Shown: piece after piece, positions 48,251 through 56,617 of the stretch
Position numbering within the stretch: the stretch's first letter is position 1
How the letters are laid out: each line of letters opens with the position of its first letter
Source of the DNA: Mycolicibacterium pyrenivorans
GTDB lineage: Bacteria > Actinomycetota > Actinomycetes > Mycobacteriales > Mycobacteriaceae
Direction of reading: 5' to 3'
Assembly: GCF_025821625.1 (NCBI RefSeq)
Contig: NZ_JACKSH010000253.1
Coordinates: 1,715 to 65,714 of the forward strand
Length of the DNA: 64,000 nt
The notes under the pieces: model-generated
Told to the model about the DNA's origin: nothing
Databases searched by the model: none
The model's input: only the letters and a program-made list of their open reading frames with translations
Program-made: the position numbers and the translations under genes

Positions 48251-49345
48251 ATGGCTACGACCCAAGCCGCGAACATCCGCCCGGAAGAGGTCAGCGCGGA
48301 GTGGCTGACATGGGCACTTCGCCGATCAGGCGTTCTCGGCGAGGACGCGGCCGTGACGTCGGCGAACCGGGAACCCTGCGGCACGGGGCAGTTGGCCGAT
48401 TCGTACCGCTTCACGCTCGAATACGACCCGCCGGGTGCCGGGCCCGGGACGGTCGTCGGCAAGTTCGCCTCGGGCGATGAGGCCAGCCGCACCTTCGGAC
48501 AACAGTCCGGCTACTACCGCACCGAGATCCTCTTCTATCAGCAGTTGGCACCGCGGCTTTCCGCGGTGGCGCTTCCGACCCCGCTGCACGCCGAGGTCAC
48601 CGACGACGGCGCCGAGTTCGTGCTCCTGATGGACGATCTGGCCCCCGCACGGGCGGTCGATCAGCTCGTCGGTTGCACAATCGACGAGGCCGCACTGGTT
48701 GTCCAACAACTCGCGGCTCTCCACGCCGGATCATGGCGCGACGACCGACTCGCCACGATGGACTGGTTACAGGGCGCCATCGCGTCCTTCTCGGACATCA
48801 CGGGGAACTTCCCGGCCACCGTTGAGGCGTTCCCGGCGACATTCGGCGAGCTGGTGGCGGAGTCGGACCTGAGGCAGGCAGCCAAACTCAACGCCCTCCG
48901 TGCCAAGTGGAATCAACTCATCAGAACGCCATTATGTCTGTGGCACAGTGATGTTCGTGCCGACAATCTGCTCTTCGACGCGCGCGGAGGCCGCACCCCG
49001 GTCGCACTGCTCGACTGGCAGGGCGTGGGATACGGATACGGACCCATCGACGTCGCGTACTTCCTGAGCACCAGTCTGAACATCGAGGATCGGCGCAGCG
49101 CTGAGCGGGATCTCGTGCGGCTGTATCAGAACGAGCTCGCAGCGCAGGGAATCGACGACTACCCCGCTGAGCGAGCGTGGGACGACTACCGGGTCCTGGC
49201 CATCCATCCTCTTCAGATCGGCGTATTCGGCGCCGGCGCAGTCAGACGCAGCGAGCGGGGAGACCAGCTTTGGAAGCAATGGATAGAGCGCGCCGCCCAA
49301 CACACCCGCGACCTCGACAGCTTCCAGGCCCTCGCGGCCCGCTGA
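48251..49345 (+). CDS. Aminoglycoside-phosphotransferase-like kinase, acyl-CoA dehydrogenase associated type
   Basis: A 364-residue protein-kinase-fold enzyme of the APH/choline-kinase type. The N-lobe holds LADSYRFTLEY and VVGKFASGDE (Lys), the catalytic loop is LCLWHSDVRADNLLFD (HxDxxxxN) and the metal motif is VALLDWQGVGYGYGPIDVAYFL (DW...D). Such proteins sit beside FadE genes across mycobacteria and resemble the kinase part of mammalian ACAD10/11, which phosphorylates 4-hydroxyacyl-CoA. A similar role on a hydroxyacyl intermediate is inferred; drug resistance is not implied. It is 45 bases upstream of an epoxide hydrolase gene. Confidence 0.78.
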   Translation: MATTQAANIRPEEVSAEWLTWALRRSGVLGEDAAVTSANREPCGTGQLADSYRFTLEYDPPGAGPGTVVGKFASGDEASRTFGQQSGYYRTEILFYQQLAPRLSAVALPTPLHAEVTDDGAEFVLLMDDLAPARAVDQLVGCTIDEAALVVQQLAALHAGSWRDDRLATMDWLQGAIASFSDITGNFPATVEAFPATFGELVAESDLRQAAKLNALRAKWNQLIRTPLCLWHSDVRADNLLFDARGGRTPVALLDWQGVGYGYGPIDVAYFLSTSLNIEDRRSAERDLVRLYQNELAAQGIDDYPAERAWDDYRVLAIHPLQIGVFGAGAVRRSERGDQLWKQWIERAAQHTRDLDSFQALAAR

Positions 49346-49390
49346 CCCTCATCCCACCGACGCCCGCATCTTCTGCAGAGGAGCCGAATC

Positions 49391-50530
49391 ATGCTGACTT
49401 CCTTCACCACTGATGTTCCGGAAGCCGCAGTCAAAGATCTGCGCGAACGCCTCGCACGGACACGCTGGCCGGAGCCGGAGACCGTCGCCGACTGGTCGCA
49501 GGGCATCCCGCTGGACTACGTCAAGGACGTCTGCGACTACTGGGCAACCGACTACGACTGGCGCCGCTTCGAATCCAAGATCAACGCCTTCGACCAGGGC
49601 ATCACCACCATCGACGGTCTCGACATCCACTTCGTCCATGCGCCGAGCCCGGAACCGAACGCCACGCCGCTGATCATCATCCACGGCTGGCCTGGATCGG
49701 TGGTCGAGCACCTCGACATCATTCAGCCGCTGCGTAATCCGGTCGCGCACGGTGGCAACGCCGAGGACGCCTATCACGTAGTGGTGCCCTCGCTGCCGGG
49801 CTACGGGTTCAGCGGCAAGCCCACCACAGCCGGGTGGTCGGTCGCGCGGATCGCATCGGCCTGGGCGGAACTGATGAAACGGCTGGGATACGAGCACTTC
49901 TACGTCCAGGGCGGCGACTGGGGCGCAGGCATTGCTGCGACGATGGGCTACGCACAAACCGAAGTCGTGGCCGGCATCCACGTCAACCTCGCGCTCTGCA
50001 GCCCGGAGGAGCTGATGAAGCTCGGCGAGCCGACCGCCGAGGAGATGGGTCAGCTGGGCAAGTTCCAGAACTACCTCGACTGGGAAAGCGGTTACTCCCA
50101 GCAGCAGAGCACCCGGCCGCAAACACTGGGCTACGGCCTGACCGACTCACCGGCCGGGCAGTGCGCCTGGATTCTGGAGAAGTTCAAGGCCTGGACCGAC
50201 TGCGACGGCCACCCGGAGAACGTCATCTCGCGCGACACCATGCTCGACAACATCTCGCTGTACTGGTTCACCGCGACCGCGGCGTCCTCGGCCCGGCTGT
50301 ACTGGGAGAGCTTCAAAGGCCTGCTCACCGATTTCACCCCGGTCACGGTGCCGGCTGCCTACAGCTGCTTTCCGGAGGACCTGTTCACCATGACCGAGCG
50401 ATGGGCCAGAACCCGATTCGCGGATCTGCGGTACTACAGCCAGCCCGACCGCGGCGGTCACTTTCCCTCACTGGAGCGGCCGGAGACGTTCATCACCGAG
50501 GTGCGCAACGGCTTGCGTGCGCTTGGCTAG
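49391..50530 (+). CDS. Microsomal-type epoxide hydrolase
   Basis: A 379-residue alpha/beta hydrolase with the epoxide hydrolase N-terminal domain (TDVPEAAVKDLRERLARTRWPEPETVADWSQGIPLDYVKDVCDYWATDYDWRRFESKIN). The oxyanion-hole motif is IIHGWPGSVVEH, the nucleophile Asp is in VQGGDWGAGIAATMGY, and the His is in YSQPDRGGHFPSLERPE; the lid tyrosines are in the LDWESGYSQQQSTRPQTLGYGL and ISLYWFTATAASSARLYWES regions. It opens epoxides to diols. The catalytic residues look complete. Epoxides could come from the P450 or the FAD enzyme in the cluster. It converges on the LuxR pair with a four-base overlap. Confidence 0.88.
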   Translation: MLTSFTTDVPEAAVKDLRERLARTRWPEPETVADWSQGIPLDYVKDVCDYWATDYDWRRFESKINAFDQGITTIDGLDIHFVHAPSPEPNATPLIIIHGWPGSVVEHLDIIQPLRNPVAHGGNAEDAYHVVVPSLPGYGFSGKPTTAGWSVARIASAWAELMKRLGYEHFYVQGGDWGAGIAATMGYAQTEVVAGIHVNLALCSPEELMKLGEPTAEEMGQLGKFQNYLDWESGYSQQQSTRPQTLGYGLTDSPAGQCAWILEKFKAWTDCDGHPENVISRDTMLDNISLYWFTATAASSARLYWESFKGLLTDFTPVTVPAAYSCFPEDLFTMTERWARTRFADLRYYSQPDRGGHFPSLERPETFITEVRNGLRALG

Positions 50531-51684
50531 CGCCCCGGGCTCGGTGGACCGGCCGCATAAAACTGGCCGATGAGCTCGGACCGGTTGACGGCTCCCGCCT
50601 TGCGCAACATGTGCTGAACATGCGACTTGACCGTGCTTTCGGCGATGGCGAGCTGCTCTGCGATCTGCTTGTTGTCGAGCCCGGCCGAAATCAGCGTCAT
50701 GACCTCGCCCTCCCTGGCAGTGAACTCGCTCTCCACGCTCACCAGCGGTGGCGAGTTACGTCTGTCCGTCTCGTCAGCGGACGGACCGGCCTGTTCTCGA
50801 CCGACCAACTGCATCAGGTCGACGCTGGTATCCGATTCCGTCACCGCGTGCTGCAGGCCCGAGAGTGCCTGTCGGACCTGCGCGGACCGAGTATCGAGGC
50901 GCCGCAGAATTCTCACCAGTTCGAGGTGGCCGCCGAGGCAATTGGCATATCGGCCCAGCCGAACGCTCAAATCTGGATTGCGGCAAAGTGACGCCGCAGA
51001 CTCGGCGGCGTAGATCAGGCCGACGATCCTGTCCTCAGCCACGACGGGCGCGATCGCGAACGAACTACGGCCCATGAGTTGTGAGACCGCGACCGGCTGC
51101 GGACCATCACCCGGACCGCGCACTCGGGCCGCCTGACGACGCTCCACCACGCCCCGTTCGATCGGGAGCCGGCTGAGCGGCTCCTCGGCTGTGACCCGGG
51201 GTCGCGTTTTCCGGGACCCGGCCCGGAAGCTGCTGACCGGCACCCAATTCTCCGCATGGATCCACGCGAACAACACTCGCTCGCTGCCGCATCCACGGGA
51301 CGCCCCTTCGCAGATCTGCTCAGCGTTGTCCTGGTCGGTACGCAATGACGGCAGCCGCAGCAAGCTAGCCGCGAGATCCTCCCGGGCCCGCTCGGCTTCT
51401 CGCTGACGGCATTGGCGCCACTCGTGGTCGAGATCGGCGACCTCCACAGCCATAGATACCAGCGTGCGCGCAGTCGCCGTGTCGTCGCCTCGTCTCTGGG
51501 TCTCCTCGACGATCTGCGGAATGAGACGCCGGAACAATTCGTCAATCCGGCTCGGGTCAGCCCTCAATTCGGACATCGACACCGGCTGGATGCCGATCGA
51601 CCGTGACGCCTTGCGGGTGAACCTCGCGAGATCTGCCGCGACTTCCGGTCCGGAGCGATGTCGGCTGGGCGCTCGGTAAATCAC
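50527..51684 (-). CDS. GAF-LuxR transcriptional regulator 1
   Basis: A 385-residue regulator. The C-terminal HTH is FTAREGEVMTLISAGLDNKQIAEQLAIAESTVKSHVQHMLRKAGAVNRSEL. The middle region, VAVSQLMGRSSFAIAPVVAEDRIVGLIYAAESA, is GAF-like, and a coiled N-terminal part (EWRQCRQREAERAREDL) may dimerise. Such regulators occur next to acyl-CoA dehydrogenase and CoA ligase genes in mycobacteria and rhodococci. No phosphoacceptor receiver domain is present, so it likely senses a small molecule directly. Its start overlaps the stop of the next, related regulator (ATGA). Confidence 0.82.
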   Translation of the reverse strand: MIYRAPSRHRSGPEVAADLARFTRKASRSIGIQPVSMSELRADPSRIDELFRRLIPQIVEETQRRGDDTATARTLVSMAVEVADLDHEWRQCRQREAERAREDLAASLLRLPSLRTDQDNAEQICEGASRGCGSERVLFAWIHAENWVPVSSFRAGSRKTRPRVTAEEPLSRLPIERGVVERRQAARVRGPGDGPQPVAVSQLMGRSSFAIAPVVAEDRIVGLIYAAESAASLCRNPDLSVRLGRYANCLGGHLELVRILRRLDTRSAQVRQALSGLQHAVTESDTSVDLMQLVGREQAGPSADETDRRNSPPLVSVESEFTAREGEVMTLISAGLDNKQIAEQLAIAESTVKSHVQHMLRKAGAVNRSELIGQFYAAGPPSPGR

Positions 51685-52856
51685 GTCGCACCAACCTCCT
51701 TGGGAACTGACTGCAGGTACGTGGCGACCGCACCGGCGCGACTGGTGGCATGGAGTTTGCGCATGATGTTCTTGACGTGGCTCTTGACGGTTTCCACAGA
51801 CAACACCAACTCCCCGGCGATGGCATGGTTCGTCGCGCCGCTTGCCATCAGTCTCACGACCTGGCGCTCGCGTTCGGTGAGAGTCCGGCCGTGCTTGCCC
51901 GGCGCCGGGTCGTCATGTGGCGGAACCACCACGTCGCCGCGAGCGTCCAACGGGGTCCCCGCAGGAGTCGCGACGGCGGGTCCGTCGAGCGCGTCGATGA
52001 TCGCCCTTAACCCGGCAGTCCACCGGGCCCGTTGTTGCGCGAGCAGCTCATTCAGGACTGCATGCTCGAACATCACCGCGAACCCGGCGGCGAACAGCGC
52101 GATGCTATCTCGATCGCTCTGGGAGACTTCCCCGCGTTGGCCGATTCGGTCGGCATGGAAGAAACCGATCACTCGCCTCTTGGCCACAATCGGGGCCGCG
52201 ACATATGACGTCGTCTTCGTCACTTGTACCAGTGGCTTATACGCGTGCGGGCTGGTCTCGGACACGAGCACCGGCAACCGATGCCGCACCATCTGAGTTT
52301 CCGGCAGCAGGTGAGCGAGCGGTATCTCGTTGTCATTCTTTGCGAATCGCGCGAATTCGGCGGCATCCGGATCGGCATGATCACTGGGGCGCATGGTGTC
52401 CGGCATCCATCTCGAACCTCGGGCCGACGAAATCATCACCCTGGTGAAGCCGCAGGCTTCGCGCAGTTCCGCAGGCGCCCGGCGTGACATCTCCGCACTG
52501 GAGCCCAGGCCGCGAAGCCGCTTGAGCGCGCTTGTCACTGCGGAGTCCGCGCGTTCTCGCTCAGCGGAGTCATGGATGTATAGCCGTCGCCGTTCGCTGA
52601 CGATGTCGGCCACCACCGCCAGCAGCGCGGGGCCGTCCGGAGATTCAGCCAGCGCGGCTTTGACCTCAGAGAGCAGATCGTCGAGCCGGTGGCGCGCCAC
52701 CGGGTCGGTGAATGCGTGAGCCAGCAGCGCCTGACGGCGCGCGTCTCCCGACCTGCTGATGATCTCCTCAGCCCGAGAGATGATCTCGCTCGTTCTTTCC
52801 ACCTCATACCTCCGCAAGCCCGAGCCCCGCATCTGGGATTCAAACACACGAATCAT
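51681..52856 (-). CDS. GAF-LuxR transcriptional regulator 2
   Basis: A 391-residue paralogue of the previous gene. The GAF-like region PLVQVTKTTSYVAAPIVAKRRVIGFFHADRIGQRGEVSQSDRDSIALFAAGFAVMFEHAVLNELLAQQRARW precedes a linker and the HTH LTERERQVVRLMASGATNHAIAGELVLSVETVKSHVKNIMRKLHATSRAGAVATYL. The two are transcribed together. It is divergent from the acyl-CoA dehydrogenase operon that starts at 52972, so it is the best candidate to activate that operon. The pair may form a heterodimer; this is inference from coupling. Confidence 0.82.
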   Translation of the reverse strand: MIRVFESQMRGSGLRRYEVERTSEIISRAEEIISRSGDARRQALLAHAFTDPVARHRLDDLLSEVKAALAESPDGPALLAVVADIVSERRRLYIHDSAERERADSAVTSALKRLRGLGSSAEMSRRAPAELREACGFTRVMISSARGSRWMPDTMRPSDHADPDAAEFARFAKNDNEIPLAHLLPETQMVRHRLPVLVSETSPHAYKPLVQVTKTTSYVAAPIVAKRRVIGFFHADRIGQRGEVSQSDRDSIALFAAGFAVMFEHAVLNELLAQQRARWTAGLRAIIDALDGPAVATPAGTPLDARGDVVVPPHDDPAPGKHGRTLTERERQVVRLMASGATNHAIAGELVLSVETVKSHVKNIMRKLHATSRAGAVATYLQSVPKEVGAT

Positions 52857-52943
52857 TGTGTTGAGCGATGAACATCACCCATTGGGCTGACGTAGATGGC
52901 GGGCCGGCTTCTCACACTGGTATCCGCCGCAGCCTGCCCGCTG

Positions 52944-52967
52944 CGGCCGAACGCTTCGGCCGAGGAG
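52944..52967 (+). promoter_or_regulatory. Hairpin beside the ribosome binding site of the AliB-like gene
   Basis: CGGCCGAA (52944-52951) and TTCGGCCG (52955-52962) form a perfect eight-base stem with a CGC loop. The stem is followed at once by AGGAG (52963-52967) and ATG at 52972. It may be an operator or, if transcribed, an RNA stem next to the ribosome site. Confidence 0.5.
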
Positions 52968-52971
52968 CTCC

Positions 52972-54135
52972 ATGACGGGGTTTAACTTCGCGATCAGCGA
53001 AGAGCAAGCGGCGTTGGTCGACGTCGCCTCTCGCTTCGCTGAGCGACAGCTCGCCCCCTACTACAAGCAGCGCGAACGAGAGGGCCGGTACGACCGCGAC
53101 ACCTTGCGCGCAATGGGCGCACTGGGCCTCTTCGGAGTGGAATTACCTGAGGAGTTCGGCGGGCTCGGAGTTGACTGCACCACGACGGGTCTCGTCCTCG
53201 AGGCGATCTGCCGGTCGGACTACAACATCGGTCAGCTCCTGGTGACGATGTCCTTGAGTGGAGCCGTGCTCGCCGCGCACGGCGACCCAGAAGTCGTCGG
53301 TCCGTGGTTACGCATGATGACGGCGGGCGAGGCGATACCGGCGATCGCACTGACCGAACCGGGCAGCGGGTCCGACGCGGCCAGCCTGACAGTGCGCGCC
53401 ATCCGGGACGGCGACACCTACATCCTTGACGGCGAGAAGAACTCAGTCACCTTCGCCACCCAGGCCCAGTTCGCGATCGTCTGGGCCCGCACCGGCACTC
53501 CGGCCAGCGGTGCGCGGGGTATCAGCGCCTTCCTCGTACCCATGGATGTCCCGGGTATCAGCGCGACCGAGTTCGACGACCTCGGCGGCCGCTGCGCCGG
53601 CCGCGGAGCGGTCTTCTTCGACAACGTCGTCGTTCCGGCCGATCACTTGATCGGCGGTCAGAACAAGGGCTTTGTCCAAGTGATGCAGGGTTTCGACTAC
53701 AGCCGTGCTTTGATCGGGCTGCAGTGCCTCGCCGTTGCCCGGCAGTCCCTCGATGAGACCTGGAAGTCCACCAGCGAGCGCACGAGCTTCGGCCGACCGC
53801 TCATCGCCAACCAGGGCGTGTCATTCCCCCTGGCCGAGGCGGAGACCCAACTCGAAGCATGCCGACTGCTCTGCCTGAAAACGCTGTGGCTCAAAGACAA
53901 TGGACTACAGCACACCGCCGAAGCGGCAATGTGCAAGTGGTGGGGGCCCAAACTCGCCTTCGAGATCGTACAAACCTGCCTGCTCCTGCACGGACATGGC
54001 GGCTGGAGCGAGGAGATGCCCTTCGCTCAGCGGCTACGCGACGTCCTCGGGCTGCAGATCGGGGACGGCACCGCACAGATCATGAAACTGGTCATAGCCC
54101 GGCAAAAAGCCGGCCGAGATGCGGTCGCGACATGA
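52972..54135 (+). CDS. Acyl-CoA dehydrogenase, cyclohexanecarboxyl-CoA dehydrogenase (AliB)-like
   Basis: A 387-residue FAD enzyme: FAISEEQAALVDVASRFAERQLAPYYKQREREGRYDRDTLRAMGALGLFGVELPEEFGG at the start, ALTEPGSGSDAASLTVRAIRDGDTYILDGEKNSVTFATQA at the flavin site and MLLHGHGGWSEEMPFAQRLRDVLGLQIGDGTAQIMKLVIARQKAGRD at the end. ELPEEFGGLGVDCTTTGLVLEAI and the DGEKNSVTFA variation recall AliB of Rhodopseudomonas. SD AGGAG is four bases before ATG. It heads an operon with hydratase, two SDRs and a CoA ligase. Subgroup call is tentative; acyl-CoA dehydrogenase is sure. Confidence 0.82.
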   Translation: MTGFNFAISEEQAALVDVASRFAERQLAPYYKQREREGRYDRDTLRAMGALGLFGVELPEEFGGLGVDCTTTGLVLEAICRSDYNIGQLLVTMSLSGAVLAAHGDPEVVGPWLRMMTAGEAIPAIALTEPGSGSDAASLTVRAIRDGDTYILDGEKNSVTFATQAQFAIVWARTGTPASGARGISAFLVPMDVPGISATEFDDLGGRCAGRGAVFFDNVVVPADHLIGGQNKGFVQVMQGFDYSRALIGLQCLAVARQSLDETWKSTSERTSFGRPLIANQGVSFPLAEAETQLEACRLLCLKTLWLKDNGLQHTAEAAMCKWWGPKLAFEIVQTCLLLHGHGGWSEEMPFAQRLRDVLGLQIGDGTAQIMKLVIARQKAGRDAVAT

Positions 54136-54155
54136 CCCCGGAAGAAGGACGCCCC

Positions 54156-54962
54156 ATGCCGAAAGTGATCTACGAGAAGCGTGGGCAGATCGCCTACGTC
54201 ACGCTGAATCGGCCCGAGGTCCACAACGCGATCGACACCGAGACCGACGAGTTGCTCTTCGAAGCATGGACGCGGTTCCGCGACGACCCCGAGGTCCGCG
54301 TGGCGATCCTCACCGGCTCGGGCGACACCACTTTCTGTGCAGGCGCGGATCTCAAGACCCATGTCGATTCGTGGCTCAACGCCGGGCCCGACCTCGGACG
54401 CAGCGTGCTGGAGAAAGGGTTCGCGGGCCGGATCACACGTGGTCTGCACCGCACCCCCAAACCGATCATCGCCGGGTTGAACGGCTGGGTGATCGGCGGC
54501 GGCATCGAACTGGCACTGGCCTGCGACATCCGAGTCGCTTCCGAGCGGGCCAACTTCGGGTTCTTCCATATTCGCCGAGGCATGCACTTCGCCGACGGCG
54601 GCATCGTCCGACTGGTCAACACGGTCGGCGTCGGCATCGCCATGGAGCTGGAACTGATGGGTGAACCTATCGACGCGCAGCGCGCCAAGGAGATACATCT
54701 GGTCAATCGCGTTGTGCCACACGATCAGGTCATCTCGACCGCAGAGGAGATCGCGGCCAAGATCCTGCGGAATCCGAGGGCCGCGGTGGAATCGGCAAAG
54801 CAGACGATTCTCGAGGTCATTGGACGGCCGCTGGACGATCAGCTGCGACTCGAATGTCTGTACGGCTACGCGACGATGGGCGACCCGGAGATCGTCGAGC
54901 GCAAGGAGGAGTTCATCCAGCGCCGCGACCAGGACCGCGCCACGACGAACTCCGACACCTGA
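54156..54962 (+). CDS. Enoyl-CoA hydratase/isomerase family protein with altered active site
   Basis: A 268-residue crotonase-fold protein. RPEVHNAIDTETDELLFEAWTRF, FCAGADLKTHVDSW and GGGIELALACDIRVASERANFG are typical. In the catalytic region, FGFFHIRRGMHFADGGIVRLVNTVGV, the first Glu of hydratases (PEV) is replaced by His in FFHI, and the second Glu position is Asp. It may catalyse isomerisation, hydrolysis or a related step instead of simple hydration. ATG 54156 has GAAGAAGGA six bases ahead; an ATG at 54132 that overlaps the previous stop is an alternative. By position it would act like BadK on a cyclic enoyl-CoA. Confidence 0.75.
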   Translation: MPKVIYEKRGQIAYVTLNRPEVHNAIDTETDELLFEAWTRFRDDPEVRVAILTGSGDTTFCAGADLKTHVDSWLNAGPDLGRSVLEKGFAGRITRGLHRTPKPIIAGLNGWVIGGGIELALACDIRVASERANFGFFHIRRGMHFADGGIVRLVNTVGVGIAMELELMGEPIDAQRAKEIHLVNRVVPHDQVISTAEEIAAKILRNPRAAVESAKQTILEVIGRPLDDQLRLECLYGYATMGDPEIVERKEEFIQRRDQDRATTNSDT

Positions 54963-54975
54963 AAAGAGACGAAAC

Positions 54976-55851
54976 GTGCCTTACGATTCCATTTACCGGC
55001 AGGACCTGTTCGCCGGCCGGACAGTCATCGTCACCGGCGGCGGCAGCGGCATCGGGCGCTGTACCGCGCACGAGTTGGCCTCTCTCGGAGCGCATGTCGC
55101 GATAGTCGGACGCAGTACCGGCAAGCTCGAGCGGGTCCGCGGCGAGATCGAATCCGATGGGGGCTCGATATCAACCCATATCGCCGATATCCGTGACGAG
55201 GACTCGGTCATCGCCACGGTCGAGCAGGTGCTGGTCGACCGGGGGCGCATCGACGGCCTGGTCAACAACGCCGGAGGCCAGTATCGCGCTCCGATGAAGT
55301 CCATCTCGACGAAGGGCTTCGAGGCGGTCGTCCGCAGCAATCTGACCGGTGGATTCATCGTGATGCGCGAGGTCTACAACCGGTGGATGGTCGACCACGG
55401 CGGCTCAATCGTGAACATGATCGCCGACATCTGGCACGGCTGGCCACACTTCTCCCATTCCGCCGCCGCCCGCGGCGGAATGCTGACACTCAGCGAGTGC
55501 GCCGCAACGGAATGGGCGGAGTCGGGTGTTCGGGTCAACACCGTCGCCCCCGGCTCGATTGCCTCGCAAGGTCTGGACACCTACGAAGCCAAGGACACCG
55601 CGTTCATCCAGAACGATCTGACCCCCGGTATCCCCCTGCAGCGGTTCGGAACCGAGGCCGAGGTGTCGGCCGCGATCGTATTCCTGCTGTCCCGGGCGGC
55701 GAGCTACATCACCGGATCGTGCATCCGGATCGACGGCGGCGCCCCCAACGCCCGGCGGGGATGGTGGGATCTGCAGCCCGCCACGAACAACGAGGCGTTC
55801 GATGGGTTCCACCGATCGTCGCTGCCCGAGATCCTCAACGAGGTGCGATGA
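54976..55851 (+). CDS. SDR-family protein lacking YxxxK (peroxisomal enoyl-CoA reductase-like)
   Basis: A 291-residue SDR: VIVTGGGSGIGRCTAHELASLG binds NADP or NAD, LVNNAGGQYRAPM follows. Where YxxxK is expected the sequence is GWPHFSHSAAARGGMLTLSECAATEWAESGVRVNTVAPGSI, so Ser and Arg stand at the Tyr and Lys positions (SAAAR). SDRs of this type, such as peroxisomal trans-2-enoyl-CoA reductases and citronellyl-CoA-pathway proteins, have the HTAAARAG pattern and act on acyl-CoA double bonds. GTG 54976 is preferred, with GAGAC purine-rich sequence upstream. It overlaps the next SDR gene by four bases. Confidence 0.75.
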   Translation: MPYDSIYRQDLFAGRTVIVTGGGSGIGRCTAHELASLGAHVAIVGRSTGKLERVRGEIESDGGSISTHIADIRDEDSVIATVEQVLVDRGRIDGLVNNAGGQYRAPMKSISTKGFEAVVRSNLTGGFIVMREVYNRWMVDHGGSIVNMIADIWHGWPHFSHSAAARGGMLTLSECAATEWAESGVRVNTVAPGSIASQGLDTYEAKDTAFIQNDLTPGIPLQRFGTEAEVSAAIVFLLSRAASYITGSCIRIDGGAPNARRGWWDLQPATNNEAFDGFHRSSLPEILNEVR

Positions 55852-56606
55852 GTACCGGCGTCGCAGTACTCGGCGGTACGGCGGGCGTCGGGCTGGAGAC
55901 GGCGGCCCAGTTCGCCGAGCAGGGCGCTCGGGTGGTGATCCTCGGCCGCAACGACGCGAGGGGGCAATCGGCCCGAGAACACGTTCTGGCCCGCGCGGCC
56001 AACTGTGACGTGAGCTTTGTCCGCGTCGACGCGGCAGACCCGCACGACGCAATGCGCGCTGAGGCGGAATGTCGAGCGCTGCTCGGATCAATTGACGTAC
56101 TGATGAATACCACCGGTCCCCGTGACCACCCGCGACTGTTGCACACCATCCCGATCGAGACTGTCCAGCAGCGCATCACCGAGATCATCCTGCCGCCACT
56201 GCACATGATGCAGGCGGTCTTACCCGCCATGCGGGACAATCGCAGCGGCTCGATCATCAACGTGGCCTCGGACGCCGCCAAGGTCGCCACGCCCGGGGAA
56301 ACACTGATCGGTGCGGCGATGGCGGCGATCGTGATGTTCTCCAAAGCCGCTGCCCTGGAGGTCAAGCGCGAAGGCGTGCGCATCAATGTCCTCACCCCGT
56401 CGCTGATCTCCGACACCCCGGGCGCGGCGCTGATCGGCTCGGATCCCTTCAGCGCAAAGCTGTTCGAGAAGGCTGCCGCCATGGCACATCTGGGCGTCGC
56501 CACTCCGGACGACCTCGCGTCGATGGCGCTGTATCTCGCGAGTCCTGCTGCCGCCCGAATCACCGGGCAGGCGATCAGCATCAACGGCGGAATATCCGTG
56601 GGCTGA
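55848..56606 (+). CDS. SDR-family protein with degenerate active site
   Basis: A 252-residue SDR with an ordinary fold: VAVLGGTAGVGLETAAQFAEQGARVVILGR (GGTAGVG in place of GxxxGxG), and LMNTTGPRDHPRL instead of NNAG. The active-site helix reads NVASDAAKVATPGETLIGAAMAAIVMFSKAAALEVKREG, so there is no Tyr and no Lys at the YxxxK positions. The end FITG-like RITGQAISINGGISVG is normal. It may bind cofactor and substrate without being a classical dehydrogenase, or work as a partner of the previous SDR. The ATGA overlap supports co-expression. Confidence 0.7.
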   Translation: MSTGVAVLGGTAGVGLETAAQFAEQGARVVILGRNDARGQSAREHVLARAANCDVSFVRVDAADPHDAMRAEAECRALLGSIDVLMNTTGPRDHPRLLHTIPIETVQQRITEIILPPLHMMQAVLPAMRDNRSGSIINVASDAAKVATPGETLIGAAMAAIVMFSKAAALEVKREGVRINVLTPSLISDTPGAALIGSDPFSAKLFEKAAAMAHLGVATPDDLASMALYLASPAAARITGQAISINGGISVG

Positions 56607-56617
56607 GGAGACTTCAC

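Noticed and set aside
48251..49345. Aminoglycoside resistance gene
   Set aside because: The APH fold is shared with many metabolic kinases, and the context is CoA and redox catabolism, not resistance or a mobile element.
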